Below, in pieces: positions 44,289 to 53,689 of a stretch of DNA of 57,896 bases (the stretch's first letter is position 1; each line of letters starts with the position of its first letter). The stretch is taken from the NCBI GenBank assembly GCA_003283415.1, contig QBXH01000007.1, positions 1 through 57,896 of the forward strand, written 5' to 3'. Made by a program: the position numbers and the translations under genes. Source of the stretch: Prochlorococcus sp. AG-321-E21 (GTDB lineage: Bacteria > Cyanobacteriota > Cyanobacteriia > PCC-6307 > Cyanobiaceae). The notes beneath the pieces are model-generated. The model saw only the letters and a program-made list of their open reading frames with translations. It made no database searches and had not been told where the DNA came from.

Positions 44289-45908
44289 ATGGATTTTAAT
44301 TTCCCTTTTAATAAAATAAAAACAAATCCCAATAGAGTATCTTTTAGAAAAGTTCTCATTGTTAGACTTCCATGCAATCCGATATTTCCAATAGGGCCTA
44401 TTTATCTAGCGGATCATATTCATAAGTGTTTCCCAGAGATAGAACAACAATTCATAGATCTAGCAATAGTTCCTCTAAATAACGTTTCTAAATATTTAAA
44501 AAGAAAAATTGACCAATTCAGACCTCATCTAATCGTTTTTTCTTGGAGGGACATACAAATATATGCACCAGTTGATGGAAGAAGCGGTAACCCTTTGCAG
44601 AACTCATTTGAAGTTTTTTACTCGAATAATATTTTTAAAAAAATTAGAGGTGCTTGGGGAGGTCTAAAGTTAATAACATCACATTATGAAGAAATAAATA
44701 GAAATACATCCTTAGTTAAGATGGGTCTAAATAGAGCTCAAAAATATAACAAATCTATAAAAGTAATTTTAGGAGGAGGAGCTGTAAGCGTTTTCTACGA
44801 ACAGCTAGGTAAATTATTACCAAAAGGTACAATAATTTCTGTTGGAGAAGGAGAGAACCTTATCGAAAAAGTTATTAAGGGTGATTCTATTAGCGAAGAA
44901 AGATGTTATCTTGCTGGGCAAAAACCTAGAAATAAATTAATACATGAACAGCCATTCGGAACAATTAAAACAGCTTGTAACTACAAATATATTAAATCTA
45001 TTTGGGATGAGTTTGATTGGTACATAGAAGGTGGTGATTATTATGTAGGAGTTCAAACCAAAAGAGGTTGTCCACATAATTGTTGTTTTTGCGTTTATGG
45101 AGTTGTAGAGGGTAAAAAAGTGCGAGTTAATCCCGTAAATGAAATTATTGACGAAATGAAGCAACTTTATGAGATGGGCGTTAGAGGTTTTTGGTTTACC
45201 GATGCTCAATTCATTCCAACAAAGAATCATATTCAAGATGCGAAATTACTTCTTCGAGCTATAAAAGATCAGGGTTGGACTGATCTTAAGTGGGCGGCTT
45301 ATATTAGGGCCGATAATATTGATCGTGAATTAGCTCAATTAATGGTTGATACAGGAATGAGCTATTTTGAAATCGGGATTACATCAGGATCTCAGGAACT
45401 TGTTAGAAAAATGAGACTAGCATATAACCTTAAAATTGTACTTGAAAATTGTAGATTGCTTGTTGAGGCAGGGTTTAGAAATCATGTCTCAGTGAATTAC
45501 TCATTTAATGTTTTTGATGAAACCCCTAATACAATTAAACAAACTATTGCTTATCATAGAGAATTAGAAAATATCTTTGGTCAAGGTTTAGTTGATCCAG
45601 CTATATTTTTCATAGGTTTACAACCACATACTCTTTTAGAGAAGTATGCTCTAGAAAATAATATATTAGAACCTAATTACAACCCGATGAGTATGATGCC
45701 TTGGACAGCGAGAAAACTTTTATGGAACCCTGGTCCTCTTGGTAAAAAACTGGGGGAGGTATGTTTAGAAGCTTTTGATAATAAAGATGACGAATTCGGA
45801 AAAACAGTTATTAATATTTTGGAAAGAAATTATGGAAAATCATCTTTAGATGATTCTCTAAAAGTTAGAAAATTAGCAGAACGAAAGCTTACTTCAGTTA
45901 AATCATAA
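44289..45908 (+). CDS. Cobalamin-binding-type radical SAM enzyme, function unknown
   Basis: The 539-residue product has an N-terminal Rossmann-like region of class B radical SAM enzymes (VLIVRLPCNPIFPIGPIYLADHI, then IKVILGGGAVSVF and ISVGEGENLI), a [4Fe-4S] motif GCPHNCCFC with CxxxCxxC spacing near residue 263, and the barrel segments GFWFTDAQFI and YFEIGITSGSQELVRKM. The DxHxxG cobalamin motif is not visible, so corrinoid binding, if any, would be base-off without that His. Related proteins methylate unactivated carbons or phosphinates. Position after two glycosyltransferases suggests lipid or glycan modification, but that is inference. Confidence 0.85.
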   Translation: MDFNFPFNKIKTNPNRVSFRKVLIVRLPCNPIFPIGPIYLADHIHKCFPEIEQQFIDLAIVPLNNVSKYLKRKIDQFRPHLIVFSWRDIQIYAPVDGRSGNPLQNSFEVFYSNNIFKKIRGAWGGLKLITSHYEEINRNTSLVKMGLNRAQKYNKSIKVILGGGAVSVFYEQLGKLLPKGTIISVGEGENLIEKVIKGDSISEERCYLAGQKPRNKLIHEQPFGTIKTACNYKYIKSIWDEFDWYIEGGDYYVGVQTKRGCPHNCCFCVYGVVEGKKVRVNPVNEIIDEMKQLYEMGVRGFWFTDAQFIPTKNHIQDAKLLLRAIKDQGWTDLKWAAYIRADNIDRELAQLMVDTGMSYFEIGITSGSQELVRKMRLAYNLKIVLENCRLLVEAGFRNHVSVNYSFNVFDETPNTIKQTIAYHRELENIFGQGLVDPAIFFIGLQPHTLLEKYALENNILEPNYNPMSMMPWTARKLLWNPGPLGKKLGEVCLEAFDNKDDEFGKTVINILERNYGKSSLDDSLKVRKLAERKLTSVKS

Positions 45909-45927
45909 AAAGAACCTAAATTTAACT
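45896..45927. terminator. Inverted repeat after the radical SAM gene
   Basis: AGTTAAAT (45896-45903) and ATTTAACT (45920-45927) are perfect complements, enclosing the gene's stop codon in a 16-base loop. A weak candidate terminator. Confidence 0.25.
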
Positions 45928-45944
45928 TACCACCAAATTGATAA

Positions 45945-46259
45945 TTAATCTTCCTTCTCAATTGAGCTAGATATACCTTTCGATTTCAAAGATTCTGAAT
46001 AAAATTCAGCAGGCTCTAAATCACATACTATAACTAAACCAACACCAGTATTATGAGCTTCAAGCATAATAGAAATAGCATCTTGCTCGCTTAATTGTGG
46101 GACGACTTCTCTAAGTGCATTAGTGACATACTCCATTGAATTTACGGGGTCATTGTGGAGCAAAACTTTATATTTTGGTGATTTATTTTTTAACGCGGCT
46201 GTTTTTTTATCCAATACTGCTGCGTTATTTTCCCCTTTTTCTAACTTTATAGTTGACAT
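45945..46259 (-). CDS. clpS: ATP-dependent Clp protease adaptor ClpS
   Basis: ClpS delivers N-degron substrates to the ClpC/ClpP protease. The 104-residue product has an unstructured N-terminal 27 residues, then the core KYKVLLHNDPVNSMEYVTNAL (Asn-Asp pair that binds the N-terminal residue) and MLEAHNTGVGLVIVCDLEPAEFYSESL. Cyanobacteria carry ClpS1 and ClpS2; the canonical motif suggests ClpS1, not certain. dapL lies 38 bases upstream on the same strand. Confidence 0.94.
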   Translation of the reverse strand: MSTIKLEKGENNAAVLDKKTAALKNKSPKYKVLLHNDPVNSMEYVTNALREVVPQLSEQDAISIMLEAHNTGVGLVIVCDLEPAEFYSESLKSKGISSSIEKED

Positions 46260-46297
46260 TAAATTTTGATTTTAATTACAAGTAAATTCTTTGTTTA

Positions 46298-47524
46298 TTA
46301 TATATTAATTATTTGTTCCATTGCATTATTAACATTCAATCTTGAATTAAATGCAGATAATCGAAAATAGCCCTCTCCCGCCAATCCAAATCCACTTCCA
46401 GGTGTTCCAACTACATCAGCCTTTTCAAGTAAAAAATCAAAAAAGTCCCAAGAAGTCATTTTATCTGGAACTTTAATCCAAACATATGGTGCATTATCAC
46501 CCCCGTAAACTGTAAAACCTGAACTTCTGAGCTTATTTTGCATAATCTTTGCATTTTCCATATAAAAATTAATTAAAGAATTAACCTCTTTTTTACCTTG
46601 TGAAGAATATACCGCCTCAGCGCCTCTTTGTACGATATAGCTTACTCCGTTAAATTTAGTACATTGACGCCTATTCCATAATGACCATAAATTAACCTTA
46701 TCACCTTTTGAATTTTGTCCTAATAGATTTTTTGGTATCACTGTATAAGCACATCTAACTCCAGTGAATCCTGCATTTTTTGAGAAAGATCTAAATTCGA
46801 TAGCACAATTTTTTGCTCCCTCAATTTCATATATTGAATGAGGAATATCTTTATCTTGAATAAAAGCTTCATAAGCTGCATCAAAAAGAATCAAAGAATT
46901 ATTTTGGATAGCGTAGTCAACCCATCTTTTCAATTCTTGTTTATTAATTGTTGCCCCAGTTGGATTATTTGGGAAACAAAGATAAATAATATCAACTTTA
47001 TTTTTTGGAATTTCAGGTTGAAAATCGTTATCTTCATTAATTGCTATATATACTAATCCTTGATAAGTACCATTTTTTAGTGTCTCTCCAGTTCTCCCAG
47101 TCATCACATTAGTATCTACATAAACAGGATAAACAGGATCAGTTACGGCAATTAAATTATCATCCCCAAGAATATCTAAAATATTACTACTATCGCATTT
47201 TGAACCATCTGAAACAAATATTTCTTCCGGTGAAATTTCACACCCTCTTGAAATGAAATCATTTTCAGAAATTTTTTCCCTAAGCCATCCATATCCTTGC
47301 TCTGGACCGTAACCTTTAAATCCGTTATTTGTTCCCATTTCATTTAATGCTTCACTCATAGCATTAACACAAGCTTTAGGTAGCGGCTCCGTCACATCTC
47401 CTATTCCAAGCTTAATAACTTTCGAGCTGCTATTAGCCTGAGTATAAGTATTAACTCTTTTTGAAATTTCAGGAAATAGATATCCTGCTTTGAGTTTTAA
47501 ATAATTTTCGTTTACTTTAACCAC
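46298..47524 (-). CDS. dapL: LL-diaminopimelate aminotransferase
   Basis: DapL converts tetrahydrodipicolinate to LL-diaminopimelate in one step, the lysine/peptidoglycan route of cyanobacteria, plants and Chlamydia. The 408-residue class I/II PLP aminotransferase begins [20 protein letters not shown], with [41 protein letters not shown] and the PLP lysine in [15 protein letters not shown]. The start is GTG at 47524, matching known DapL N-termini. clpS follows on the same strand; the long rne leader lies divergently upstream. Confidence 0.97.
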   Translation of the reverse strand: MVKVNENYLKLKAGYLFPEISKRVNTYTQANSSSKVIKLGIGDVTEPLPKACVNAMSEALNEMGTNNGFKGYGPEQGYGWLREKISENDFISRGCEISPEEIFVSDGSKCDSSNILDILGDDNLIAVTDPVYPVYVDTNVMTGRTGETLKNGTYQGLVYIAINEDNDFQPEIPKNKVDIIYLCFPNNPTGATINKQELKRWVDYAIQNNSLILFDAAYEAFIQDKDIPHSIYEIEGAKNCAIEFRSFSKNAGFTGVRCAYTVIPKNLLGQNSKGDKVNLWSLWNRRQCTKFNGVSYIVQRGAEAVYSSQGKKEVNSLINFYMENAKIMQNKLRSSGFTVYGGDNAPYVWIKVPDKMTSWDFFDFLLEKADVVGTPGSGFGLAGEGYFRLSAFNSRLNVNNAMEQIINI

Positions 47525-47823
47525 TTTAAAATTTTGAAAAACTTAACCAATACAAGAATAATGGATCGATGTACTTAAGCGGGAATTAGATGTTAATATA
47601 TATGTGGTTATGAATTAATTAAAGAATTAATCATAGCTATTTAATCAATTTCAAATCGTTTGAAAGTCGTCTAAAATTTAAACACTTAGCAAGTTAAACT
47701 GCTATTAATTATTTTAAAAAATCTAATAAACTTAGCTATCAAGAAATTGTTAGTAAACAATTAAATATATAATTTTTTACTTTTTAACGATTTTCAAAAA
47801 TTCAAAACATACTTAAAATTTTT
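47525..47823 (+). other. A/T-rich region holding the rne leader and dapL promoter
   Basis: These 299 bases hold no gene. Two perfect seven-pair inverted repeats are visible: ATTAATT/AATTAAT (47614-47631) and AATTGTT/AACAATT (47745-47762), followed by a U-rich stretch to the rne ATG, and no Shine-Dalgarno. RNase E mRNAs are commonly autoregulated through long leaders, and U-rich rne leaders have been studied in Prochlorococcus; a regulatory role here is inferred. Confidence 0.55.
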
Positions 47824-49629
47824 ATGTCTCAGCAAATTTTAATAGCTGAGCAGGCGCGAATTGCTGCACTACTCACAGATGATCAAGTGGATGAATTAAT
47901 CGTCGCACAAGGTCAATATCAAATCGGAGATATTTTTTTAGGAACTGTTGAAAATGTTCTTCCAGGAATTGATGCTGCCTTTATAGATATTGGAGAAAGT
48001 GAAAAAAACGGCTTTATTCATGTCTCAGATCTAGGTCCATTAAGATTAAAAAAAGGTGTTGTAGGAATTACTGAACTTCTTGAACCAAAACAACAAGTTC
48101 TCGTACAAGTAATGAAAGAACCTACTGGAAATAAAGGGCCTAGGCTTACAGGTAATATCTCATTACCTGGAAAATATTTAATATTTCAACCTTATGGACA
48201 AGGAGTCAATATTTCTAGGAAAATAAATACTGAGACTGAAAGAAGTCGTTTAAGAGCTCTTGGAGTATTAATTAAACCGCCAAGCACAGGTTTATTATTT
48301 CGAACGGAAGCTGAACAAATCAAAGAAGAAATACTAATTGAAGATTTAGAAAATTTAATTCAAAAATGGGATCAAATTGTAAAAAATTCAGAGAGTATTC
48401 ATCCACCAAATTTAATAAGTAGGGATGATGATTTTTCTTTAAAAATCTTAAGAGATCACATCAAATCATCAACTAATAAAATAGTAATCGATAATAAAAT
48501 CGCCCTCGAAAAAGCAAAAGACTTTTTAGTTAATAATGACTCTAATGTGGATCTTGTTTTTCACGATAATGAAATAAATGACCATATTTTAGAAAAATAC
48601 CAAATTAATAAAACTATTCAAAAGGCGCTTCTGCCTAGAGTAGATTTACCTTCAGGCGGATATATAATTATTGAACCTACTGAAGCATTAACAGTAATCG
48701 ATGTAAATTCTGGATCTTTCACAAGATCAGCTAATTCAAGACAAACTGTTTTATGGACGAATTGTGAAGCAGCTCTAGAAATTTCTAGGCAAATGAAATT
48801 AAGAAATATTGGGGGAGTTTTAGTTATAGATTTTATAGATATGGAATCTAGAAGAGATCAATTTCAATTACTTGAACATTTTACTTTAGCTATTAAAGAT
48901 GATTCAGCAAGGCCACAGATAGCTCAATTAACTGAGTTAGGTTTAGTAGAATTAACAAGAAAAAGGCAAGGTCAAAATATATATGAATTATTTGGAAATA
49001 AATGTAATGCTTGCAATGGATTAGGGCACATAGAAAAACTACCAAACTATAATAATAATTATTTAAAAACGAATCAAACAACAAAAAAATCTAGTATAAA
49101 AAATAATACAAAACTTCAAGATACTTCTCCCATTAAAGTAATTGAAAATCAGGAAAAGATTATTAAGGAAGAGTCAAATAAAACCAAAATTTTAAATAAA
49201 GAGGATGATCATTCCAATAAAAGGGGAAATGAAAATGAAGCACATAACACAACTAATCGTAGAGAAAAGAAAGTAATAACTGTTGAGCTCAGTAATGATG
49301 AAAAAATTGTTTATAGCCAATTGGGTATTAATCCATTAATTAAATTAGGAAAAGAATATCTTAGTAGTAATCACATAGCACGTTTAGAAGATTTTAAGAA
49401 CAAAGAGAAACAAATCACTTCTGAACATAATAAAGTTTTAAGTAAGAAAGTAAATAAAGAAACATCAACTTTTGATTCAAAAGAAGAGGTTGAAGCAGAT
49501 CACTTTTATGAAGTTAGCTCTGACGATAAATTGCCCAAAGTAACAAATGAGAAAGAAGAAGTAGAAATGATTGATGAAATTGATAATTCAAGAAGAAAAA
49601 GGAGAAGATCCTCTGCAAATATTGAATAA
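47824..49629 (+). CDS. rne: Ribonuclease E/G
   Basis: RNase E is the main endonuclease of mRNA decay and rRNA processing. The 601-residue product begins with the catalytic half: an S1 domain (residues 38-115), a 5'-sensor region, the catalytic aspartates in [10 protein letters not shown] and LVIDFIDME, and a zinc-link CNAC motif near residue 396. The C-terminal 190 residues are charged and disordered and end [12 protein letters not shown]. That tail matches the short Arg-rich peptide known in cyanobacteria to bind polynucleotide phosphorylase. Its end overlaps the likely start of rnhB. Confidence 0.95.
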   Translation: MSQQILIAEQARIAALLTDDQVDELIVAQGQYQIGDIFLGTVENVLPGIDAAFIDIGESEKNGFIHVSDLGPLRLKKGVVGITELLEPKQQVLVQVMKEPTGNKGPRLTGNISLPGKYLIFQPYGQGVNISRKINTETERSRLRALGVLIKPPSTGLLFRTEAEQIKEEILIEDLENLIQKWDQIVKNSESIHPPNLISRDDDFSLKILRDHIKSSTNKIVIDNKIALEKAKDFLVNNDSNVDLVFHDNEINDHILEKYQINKTIQKALLPRVDLPSGGYIIIEPTEALTVIDVNSGSFTRSANSRQTVLWTNCEAALEISRQMKLRNIGGVLVIDFIDMESRRDQFQLLEHFTLAIKDDSARPQIAQLTELGLVELTRKRQGQNIYELFGNKCNACNGLGHIEKLPNYNNNYLKTNQTTKKSSIKNNTKLQDTSPIKVIENQEKIIKEESNKTKILNKEDDHSNKRGNENEAHNTTNRREKKVITVELSNDEKIVYSQLGINPLIKLGKEYLSSNHIARLEDFKNKEKQITSEHNKVLSKKVNKETSTFDSKEEVEADHFYEVSSDDKLPKVTNEKEEVEMIDEIDNSRRKRRRSSANIE

Positions 49630-50203
49630 AGTTACTGAGATAGGTATTGACGAAGTAGGTCGTGGTTCAGTTTTCGGTCCTGTATTTTCTGCTGCTATAG
49701 TACTTACTGAAAAAAATAAATTAATTCTCAATAAATTAGGGGTTAATGATAGTAAAAAATTAACTCCAAAAAAAAGAAAAAAATTTTTTCCTAAAATTAT
49801 TGCATTATCATCAGATTCCTGTATAGGACAGTCTTCAGTAAGAGAAATAGATAAGTTTGGCATAAGGTATGCAACTGAACTTTCAATGATTAGAGCAGTT
49901 AAAAAGTTAAGATATAAACCATCTGAGCTAATAATTGATGGTCCATTATCATTAAGACTTTGGGGAGGTAATCAAAGAAATATAATTTCGGGTGATTCCA
50001 AATTCACTTCAATCGCTGCTGCTAGCATAATTGCTAAAGTAATGCGTGACTCTTTGATGGAAAGATTAGAAAGGAAATACCCGGGTTATTTTATATCTAA
50101 AAATAAAGGGTACGGCACTAAACAACATTTTTTAAGTCTTAAAGAAAATGGACTAACGAATCTCCATAGGAAAAGTTTCTTGAGCAAGTTAAATTTGATT
50201 TGA
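49574..50203 (+). CDS. rnhB: Ribonuclease HII
   Basis: RNase HII cuts RNA in RNA/DNA hybrids and removes misincorporated ribonucleotides. The product has the catalytic acidic residues in [19 protein letters not shown], and the [11 protein letters not shown] and NKGYGTKQH segments. The start is uncertain: ATG at 49574 overlaps rne by 56 bases; an in-frame CTG at 49613 sits eight bases after AAGGAG, and TTG at 49622 leaves only an eight-base overlap. All give a complete domain. It converges on the DUF1997 gene with a 15-base overlap. Confidence 0.93.
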   Translation: MKLIIQEEKGEDPLQILNKVTEIGIDEVGRGSVFGPVFSAAIVLTEKNKLILNKLGVNDSKKLTPKKRKKFFPKIIALSSDSCIGQSSVREIDKFGIRYATELSMIRAVKKLRYKPSELIIDGPLSLRLWGGNQRNIISGDSKFTSIAAASIIAKVMRDSLMERLERKYPGYFISKNKGYGTKQHFLSLKENGLTNLHRKSFLSKLNLI

Positions 50204-50707
50204 TTCGCACCAATTTACAAAATCTTTTATCAATTGTTGTTGAACTCTAGATTTAATGCCTAATAAAATTCCATTCAATACTGAATGTCCAGTAGATTCC
50301 AAAATTTTCTTAGGCAAAAGTTTCAAAAGAGGAGGTTGACTTACTGAGACACCCAGGAGTGCCTCGCCTTCTAACCCAAAATTAGTTGCCTCCAAATTTG
50401 CTTTTAAAATTAAATTAAAATCTTCAATTATACCTAAACCATCTAATTTACTATCGAGTGCACTCATTTTCAAAACACCTTTATTATTCTCAACTGCAAT
50501 TGATACAACAGGGTTAACATCTAATTGAAAAACCCTGAAACTTGTTACAGTATACTTATACTTGCCTTCCCCTTCAGGTTCTAATTTATTTGGGTCTAGC
50601 ATTGCTCCCACAACTCTTTCTTCCTCCAAAAGATACTTAGAAAGATATTCTTTATTTCTCTTAACAGAAAGCTTAAGTTTCTGTCTAGCATCAAAAGCTA
50701 AAAGCAT
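50189..50707 (-). CDS. DUF1997-family protein
   Basis: The product (172 aa from the ATG at 50707) belongs to the cyanobacterial/plastid DUF1997 family, with [48 protein letters not shown] and [37 protein letters not shown] segments. It looks soluble with a lipid-binding-like alpha/beta build; no catalytic motif is evident and function is unknown to me. The ATG is preferred over a TTG at 50725 because GGAGGT lies ten bases before it. It diverges from pheA and overlaps rnhB at its 3' end. Confidence 0.87.
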   Translation of the reverse strand: MLLAFDARQKLKLSVKRNKEYLSKYLLEEERVVGAMLDPNKLEPEGEGKYKYTVTSFRVFQLDVNPVVSIAVENNKGVLKMSALDSKLDGLGIIEDFNLILKANLEATNFGLEGEALLGVSVSQPPLLKLLPKKILESTGHSVLNGILLGIKSRVQQQLIKDFVNWCESNQI

Positions 50708-50761
50708 TTTTCTATATACCTCCAATGCTTATTTGATCTCTTTTTTTTCTTCCATTTAATC

Positions 50762-51607
50762 ATGCGCAAACAAGTTGCATATTTAGGCCCTCAAGGGACA
50801 TACGCTGAGAAAGCAGCTCATGTTTTATCAAAGCTTGCCAATTTTGATTCCCCTATATTTGTACCATGCAACGGGCTATATTCTGTCATTAAATCAATAG
50901 CCTACAACAATTGTGATGCAGCAATTGTACCTATTGAGAACTCTGTTGAGGGAGGTGTAACAACGACTTTGGACGCCCTTTGGAAATTTTCTGATATCAA
51001 TATAAATAAAGCAATTGTTTTGCCAATAAAACATGCATTAATAAGTTATGGCAAGATTTCAGAAATATCAGAGGTGTTATCTCATCCACAAGCTTTAGCT
51101 CAATGTTCAGAATGGTTATCTGAGAATCTTCCAGAAGCTATCACTTTATCAACAAATTCAACTTCAGAAGCTGTGAATATGGTAAAGGGAAGCTCATTTA
51201 GAGCAGCTATTGGGTCGAAATCTCTTATTGAAATAGAAGGACTTAGAGAATTAGCATTTCCCATAAATGATGTGCCTGGTAATTGTACAAGATTCGTTTT
51301 GTTGAGTAAAGAATACATCGTTGATAGAGCAAATATTGCAAGTTTTGCCTTCTCATTACTCTCGAATAATCCTGGTGCTTTACTGGAAGCTTTAAATTTC
51401 ATAGCAGAATTTGGATTTAATATGAGCAAAATAGAATCTAGACCTTCAAAAAGAGATCTAGGAGAATATATTATTTATATTGATGTTGAAATAAATACTA
51501 AGACTAATATTGAAGCATTTAATAAATTGAAGAATAAAATAAAACCCTTATGTGAACATTTAATAGATTTTGGCTGTTATTTGTCAGAAAAGATTAATTT
51601 AGACTAA
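50762..51607 (+). CDS. pheA: Prephenate dehydratase
   Basis: PheA converts prephenate to phenylpyruvate for phenylalanine synthesis. The 281-residue, monofunctional product has the catalytic domain (QVAYLGPQGTYAEKAA, IVPIENSVEGGVTTTLDAL, VPGNCTRFVLLS with the catalytic Thr-Arg-Phe) and a C-terminal ACT domain with the phenylalanine-binding NPGALLEAL and ESRPSKRDLGEY motifs, so feedback inhibition is expected. The fused chorismate mutase of enterobacteria is absent. Its stop directly abuts the stop of the convergent methyltransferase. Confidence 0.96.
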   Translation: MRKQVAYLGPQGTYAEKAAHVLSKLANFDSPIFVPCNGLYSVIKSIAYNNCDAAIVPIENSVEGGVTTTLDALWKFSDININKAIVLPIKHALISYGKISEISEVLSHPQALAQCSEWLSENLPEAITLSTNSTSEAVNMVKGSSFRAAIGSKSLIEIEGLRELAFPINDVPGNCTRFVLLSKEYIVDRANIASFAFSLLSNNPGALLEALNFIAEFGFNMSKIESRPSKRDLGEYIIYIDVEINTKTNIEAFNKLKNKIKPLCEHLIDFGCYLSEKINLD

Positions 51608-52543
51608 TTAACCTCTACATTTATAAACTCCAAATTCCATTAAACCTTTTTTGAAGGCCCAATCCATTAATAATATTGTAGGTATTTCTCTTAAAGACTT
51701 TATAAGCGCTCCTGGACCAAGGGATAAAATCGCATTAGGTCTTCTTATTCCTTCAAATATTGAATCAAACCAAGAAGGATTTGTAAAAGAGTTCCAATTA
51801 GACGCAATAACTTGACCTGAGCTGTTTTTATTATTGATAAGAATACTACTAAACTCATTAATACTTGTAAATTTAGGATGTACCCACTGTTCAAGTAATT
51901 GTTTTAAGATAATTTTCTCAAGAATTGATGGAGGTTGCTTTTTTAAATCTCTTGAATTCCAATCAGCCAATGCTAGATATCCCCCAGGTCTTAAAGTTGT
52001 TAGCATTTGATCTGCAAATTTCGTTTTATTAATCATATGAGCTCCTGCCTCGACACTCCAAACACCATCAAAAGATCCTTCTTCAAATTTTAAATTCAAT
52101 GCATCCATAACTTTGAAGTTACATGTACATTCAGAAGGAGTAAGTTCTTTTGCTCTTTTTACTTGAGCTGGACTAATAGTTATTCCAGTGACATTGAATC
52201 CATAATAATTCGCGAGAATTCTAGAACTTCCACCTATTCCACAACCGACGTCTAAAACCCTAGAACCTCTAGGTAATTTATCTAAACCACTCCAAGTTAC
52301 TAACTCATGCACAAATTGCACTTTAGCCTCTCTGAAATCAATATTTTTATTTGGAGGATAGAAACCTAAATGTATATGCTCTCCCCACAATCTTTCTAGT
52401 AATTTATCTTGAGTCCAGGAATCATAAGCTGAAGCTACAGTTCTCGAAGAAATATATTTTCTAGTATTAATTCTCCAAAGTATTAAAGAAGAAAATAATA
52501 AAGTTAAAAATATAACAAAGGAATATATTAAAAAAATAGGCAT
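51608..52543 (-). CDS. Membrane-anchored SAM methyltransferase of the tocopherol/quinone type
   Basis: The 311-residue product has an N-terminal span (residues 4-24) and a methyltransferase domain with RVLDVGCGIGGSSRILANYYG, VTGITISPAQVKRAKEL, SVEAGAHMINKTKF and LRPGGYLALADW. This pattern is shared by gamma-tocopherol methyltransferase and the cyanobacterial MPBQ/MSBQ methyltransferase (sll0418 type), which methylate ring precursors of tocopherol and plastoquinone; the anchor favours the latter. The two cannot be separated by eye. It starts on the base after the LON-domain stop, and is convergent with pheA with zero spacing. Confidence 0.87.
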   Translation of the reverse strand: MPIFLIYSFVIFLTLLFSSLILWRINTRKYISSRTVASAYDSWTQDKLLERLWGEHIHLGFYPPNKNIDFREAKVQFVHELVTWSGLDKLPRGSRVLDVGCGIGGSSRILANYYGFNVTGITISPAQVKRAKELTPSECTCNFKVMDALNLKFEEGSFDGVWSVEAGAHMINKTKFADQMLTTLRPGGYLALADWNSRDLKKQPPSILEKIILKQLLEQWVHPKFTSINEFSSILINNKNSSGQVIASNWNSFTNPSWFDSIFEGIRRPNAILSLGPGALIKSLREIPTILLMDWAFKKGLMEFGVYKCRG

Positions 52544-53200
52544 TTAGTTTTCTTTGATATCAGGAAAACTTTCTTTTAAAGCTGTTCTAGCTGCTAATTG
52601 TTTTCTAGTATGATCTAACATTTCAAATTCTCTTTGCAAACGGGTATGAGTATTTCTCTCCTCTAAAAGCTTCTGCTGCTCTTCGGCGACTGGACCACCC
52701 AAATGAGCGCCGATCCAAAAAGATAGTTCCATAGGGTTCTCAGGTAATTTATCAGGAAGAACTTTTTGAGAATTAGTTAATTTACTAGTTAATTTAACAA
52801 CATCATTTAACGCTTCAGTAACTGAATCTCTTAAGAGGTCTAAACTTTGAAAACTTTCAATATTTTCATCAGAGATCCAACTTACCATTGCTGAGCAAAA
52901 AGGTGTTGAACGTATAATTTCTAAAACTTGAAATCTTTGCTGACCCAGAGTAATTATATTACTTCTACCATCTTCAGCTGTTTGATGTTTAATTATTTGA
53001 GCACAACAACCAACGTTAGCCATACTTTTTTTATTAGGATCCCATTTAATAACTCCAAACATTGAATCTGATTCAAGAACAGATTTAAGCATAATTCTAT
53101 ATCTAGATTCAAAAATATGTAAAGGTAAGACTTCTTGAGGGAAAAGAACAACTTCTGGGAGAGGGAACAATGGTAATTCCCTTACTGAAAGCTCTCCCAT
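52544..53200 (-). CDS. LON substrate-binding-domain protein
   Basis: The 218-residue product is a free-standing LON N-domain (PUA-like fold): ELPLFPLPEVVLFPQEVLPLHIFESRY, then MFGVIKWDP, RFQVLEI and a C-terminal helical part with a charged helix RNTHTRLQREFEMLDHTRKQL. It lacks the AAA+ and protease domains of Lon. Such proteins are widespread in cyanobacteria and may bind partially folded proteins or E3-like partners; no function is established. It follows rpsJ after a likely terminator and abuts the methyltransferase. Confidence 0.9.
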   Translation of the reverse strand: MGELSVRELPLFPLPEVVLFPQEVLPLHIFESRYRIMLKSVLESDSMFGVIKWDPNKKSMANVGCCAQIIKHQTAEDGRSNIITLGQQRFQVLEIIRSTPFCSAMVSWISDENIESFQSLDLLRDSVTEALNDVVKLTSKLTNSQKVLPDKLPENPMELSFWIGAHLGGPVAEEQQKLLEERNTHTRLQREFEMLDHTRKQLAARTALKESFPDIKEN

Positions 53201-53237
53201 TTAAACCTCATAATTTATAAATACATTTTAGTGAATT

Positions 53238-53256
53238 AAAGCTCTATTCGGGCTTT
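53238..53256 (-). terminator. Probable terminator after rpsJ
   Basis: AAAGCTC (53238-53244) pairs with GGGCTTT (53250-53256) around TATTC in the plus direction with one G/T; the minus-strand RNA forms the corresponding stem (AAAGCCC, loop, GAGCTTT) one base after the rpsJ stop. The stem has several G/C pairs, unusual in this A/T-rich DNA, but the U-run after it is short. Confidence 0.5.
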
Positions 53257-53257
53257 C

Positions 53258-53578
53258 TTATAATTTGACTTCTATATCTACACCACTTGGAAGATCTAAT
53301 TTCATTAAAGCGTCTATAGTTTTTGCAGAGGGACTATAAATGTCGATAATTCTTCTATGAGTTCTAGTCTCAAAATGCTCTCTAGAATCTTTGTCTACAT
53401 GGGGTGACCTTAAAACACAATAGATTTTTCTTTTGGTTGGTAATGGAATAGGTCCTATAGCTGAAGCAGCAGTTGTATCTGCCGTTTGAATAATTTTGTC
53501 ACAAGATAAATCAAGCATTCTTCTATCAAAAGCCTTCAATCTGATGCGTATTTTTTGTTGAGTAAGTGAAGCTGTCAT
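53258..53578 (-). CDS. rpsJ: 30S ribosomal protein S10
   Basis: S10 is a 30S head protein and, with NusB, part of antitermination complexes. The 106-residue product has [49 protein letters not shown] and [12 protein letters not shown], all family hallmarks. It lies after tuf in the str cluster, 111 bases from it, the usual cyanobacterial arrangement in which S10 is detached from the S10-spc operon. A hairpin follows its stop. Confidence 0.98.
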   Translation of the reverse strand: MTASLTQQKIRIRLKAFDRRMLDLSCDKIIQTADTTAASAIGPIPLPTKRKIYCVLRSPHVDKDSREHFETRTHRRIIDIYSPSAKTIDALMKLDLPSGVDIEVKL

Positions 53579-53689
53579 AAGTTTAAATTAATCTTTATTT
53601 TAAAGAGGTTATTTTTAATCAATAACCCCTATCTCAATATTTAACTATTTTAGATTATCAAAGAGTTAACTTCGTAAAATTAGAGAAAA

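Noticed and set aside
41387..45908. Mobile genomic island
   Set aside because: There is a tRNA and accessory-looking genes, but no integrase, transposase or partial tRNA repeat marking a right-hand attachment site was found.
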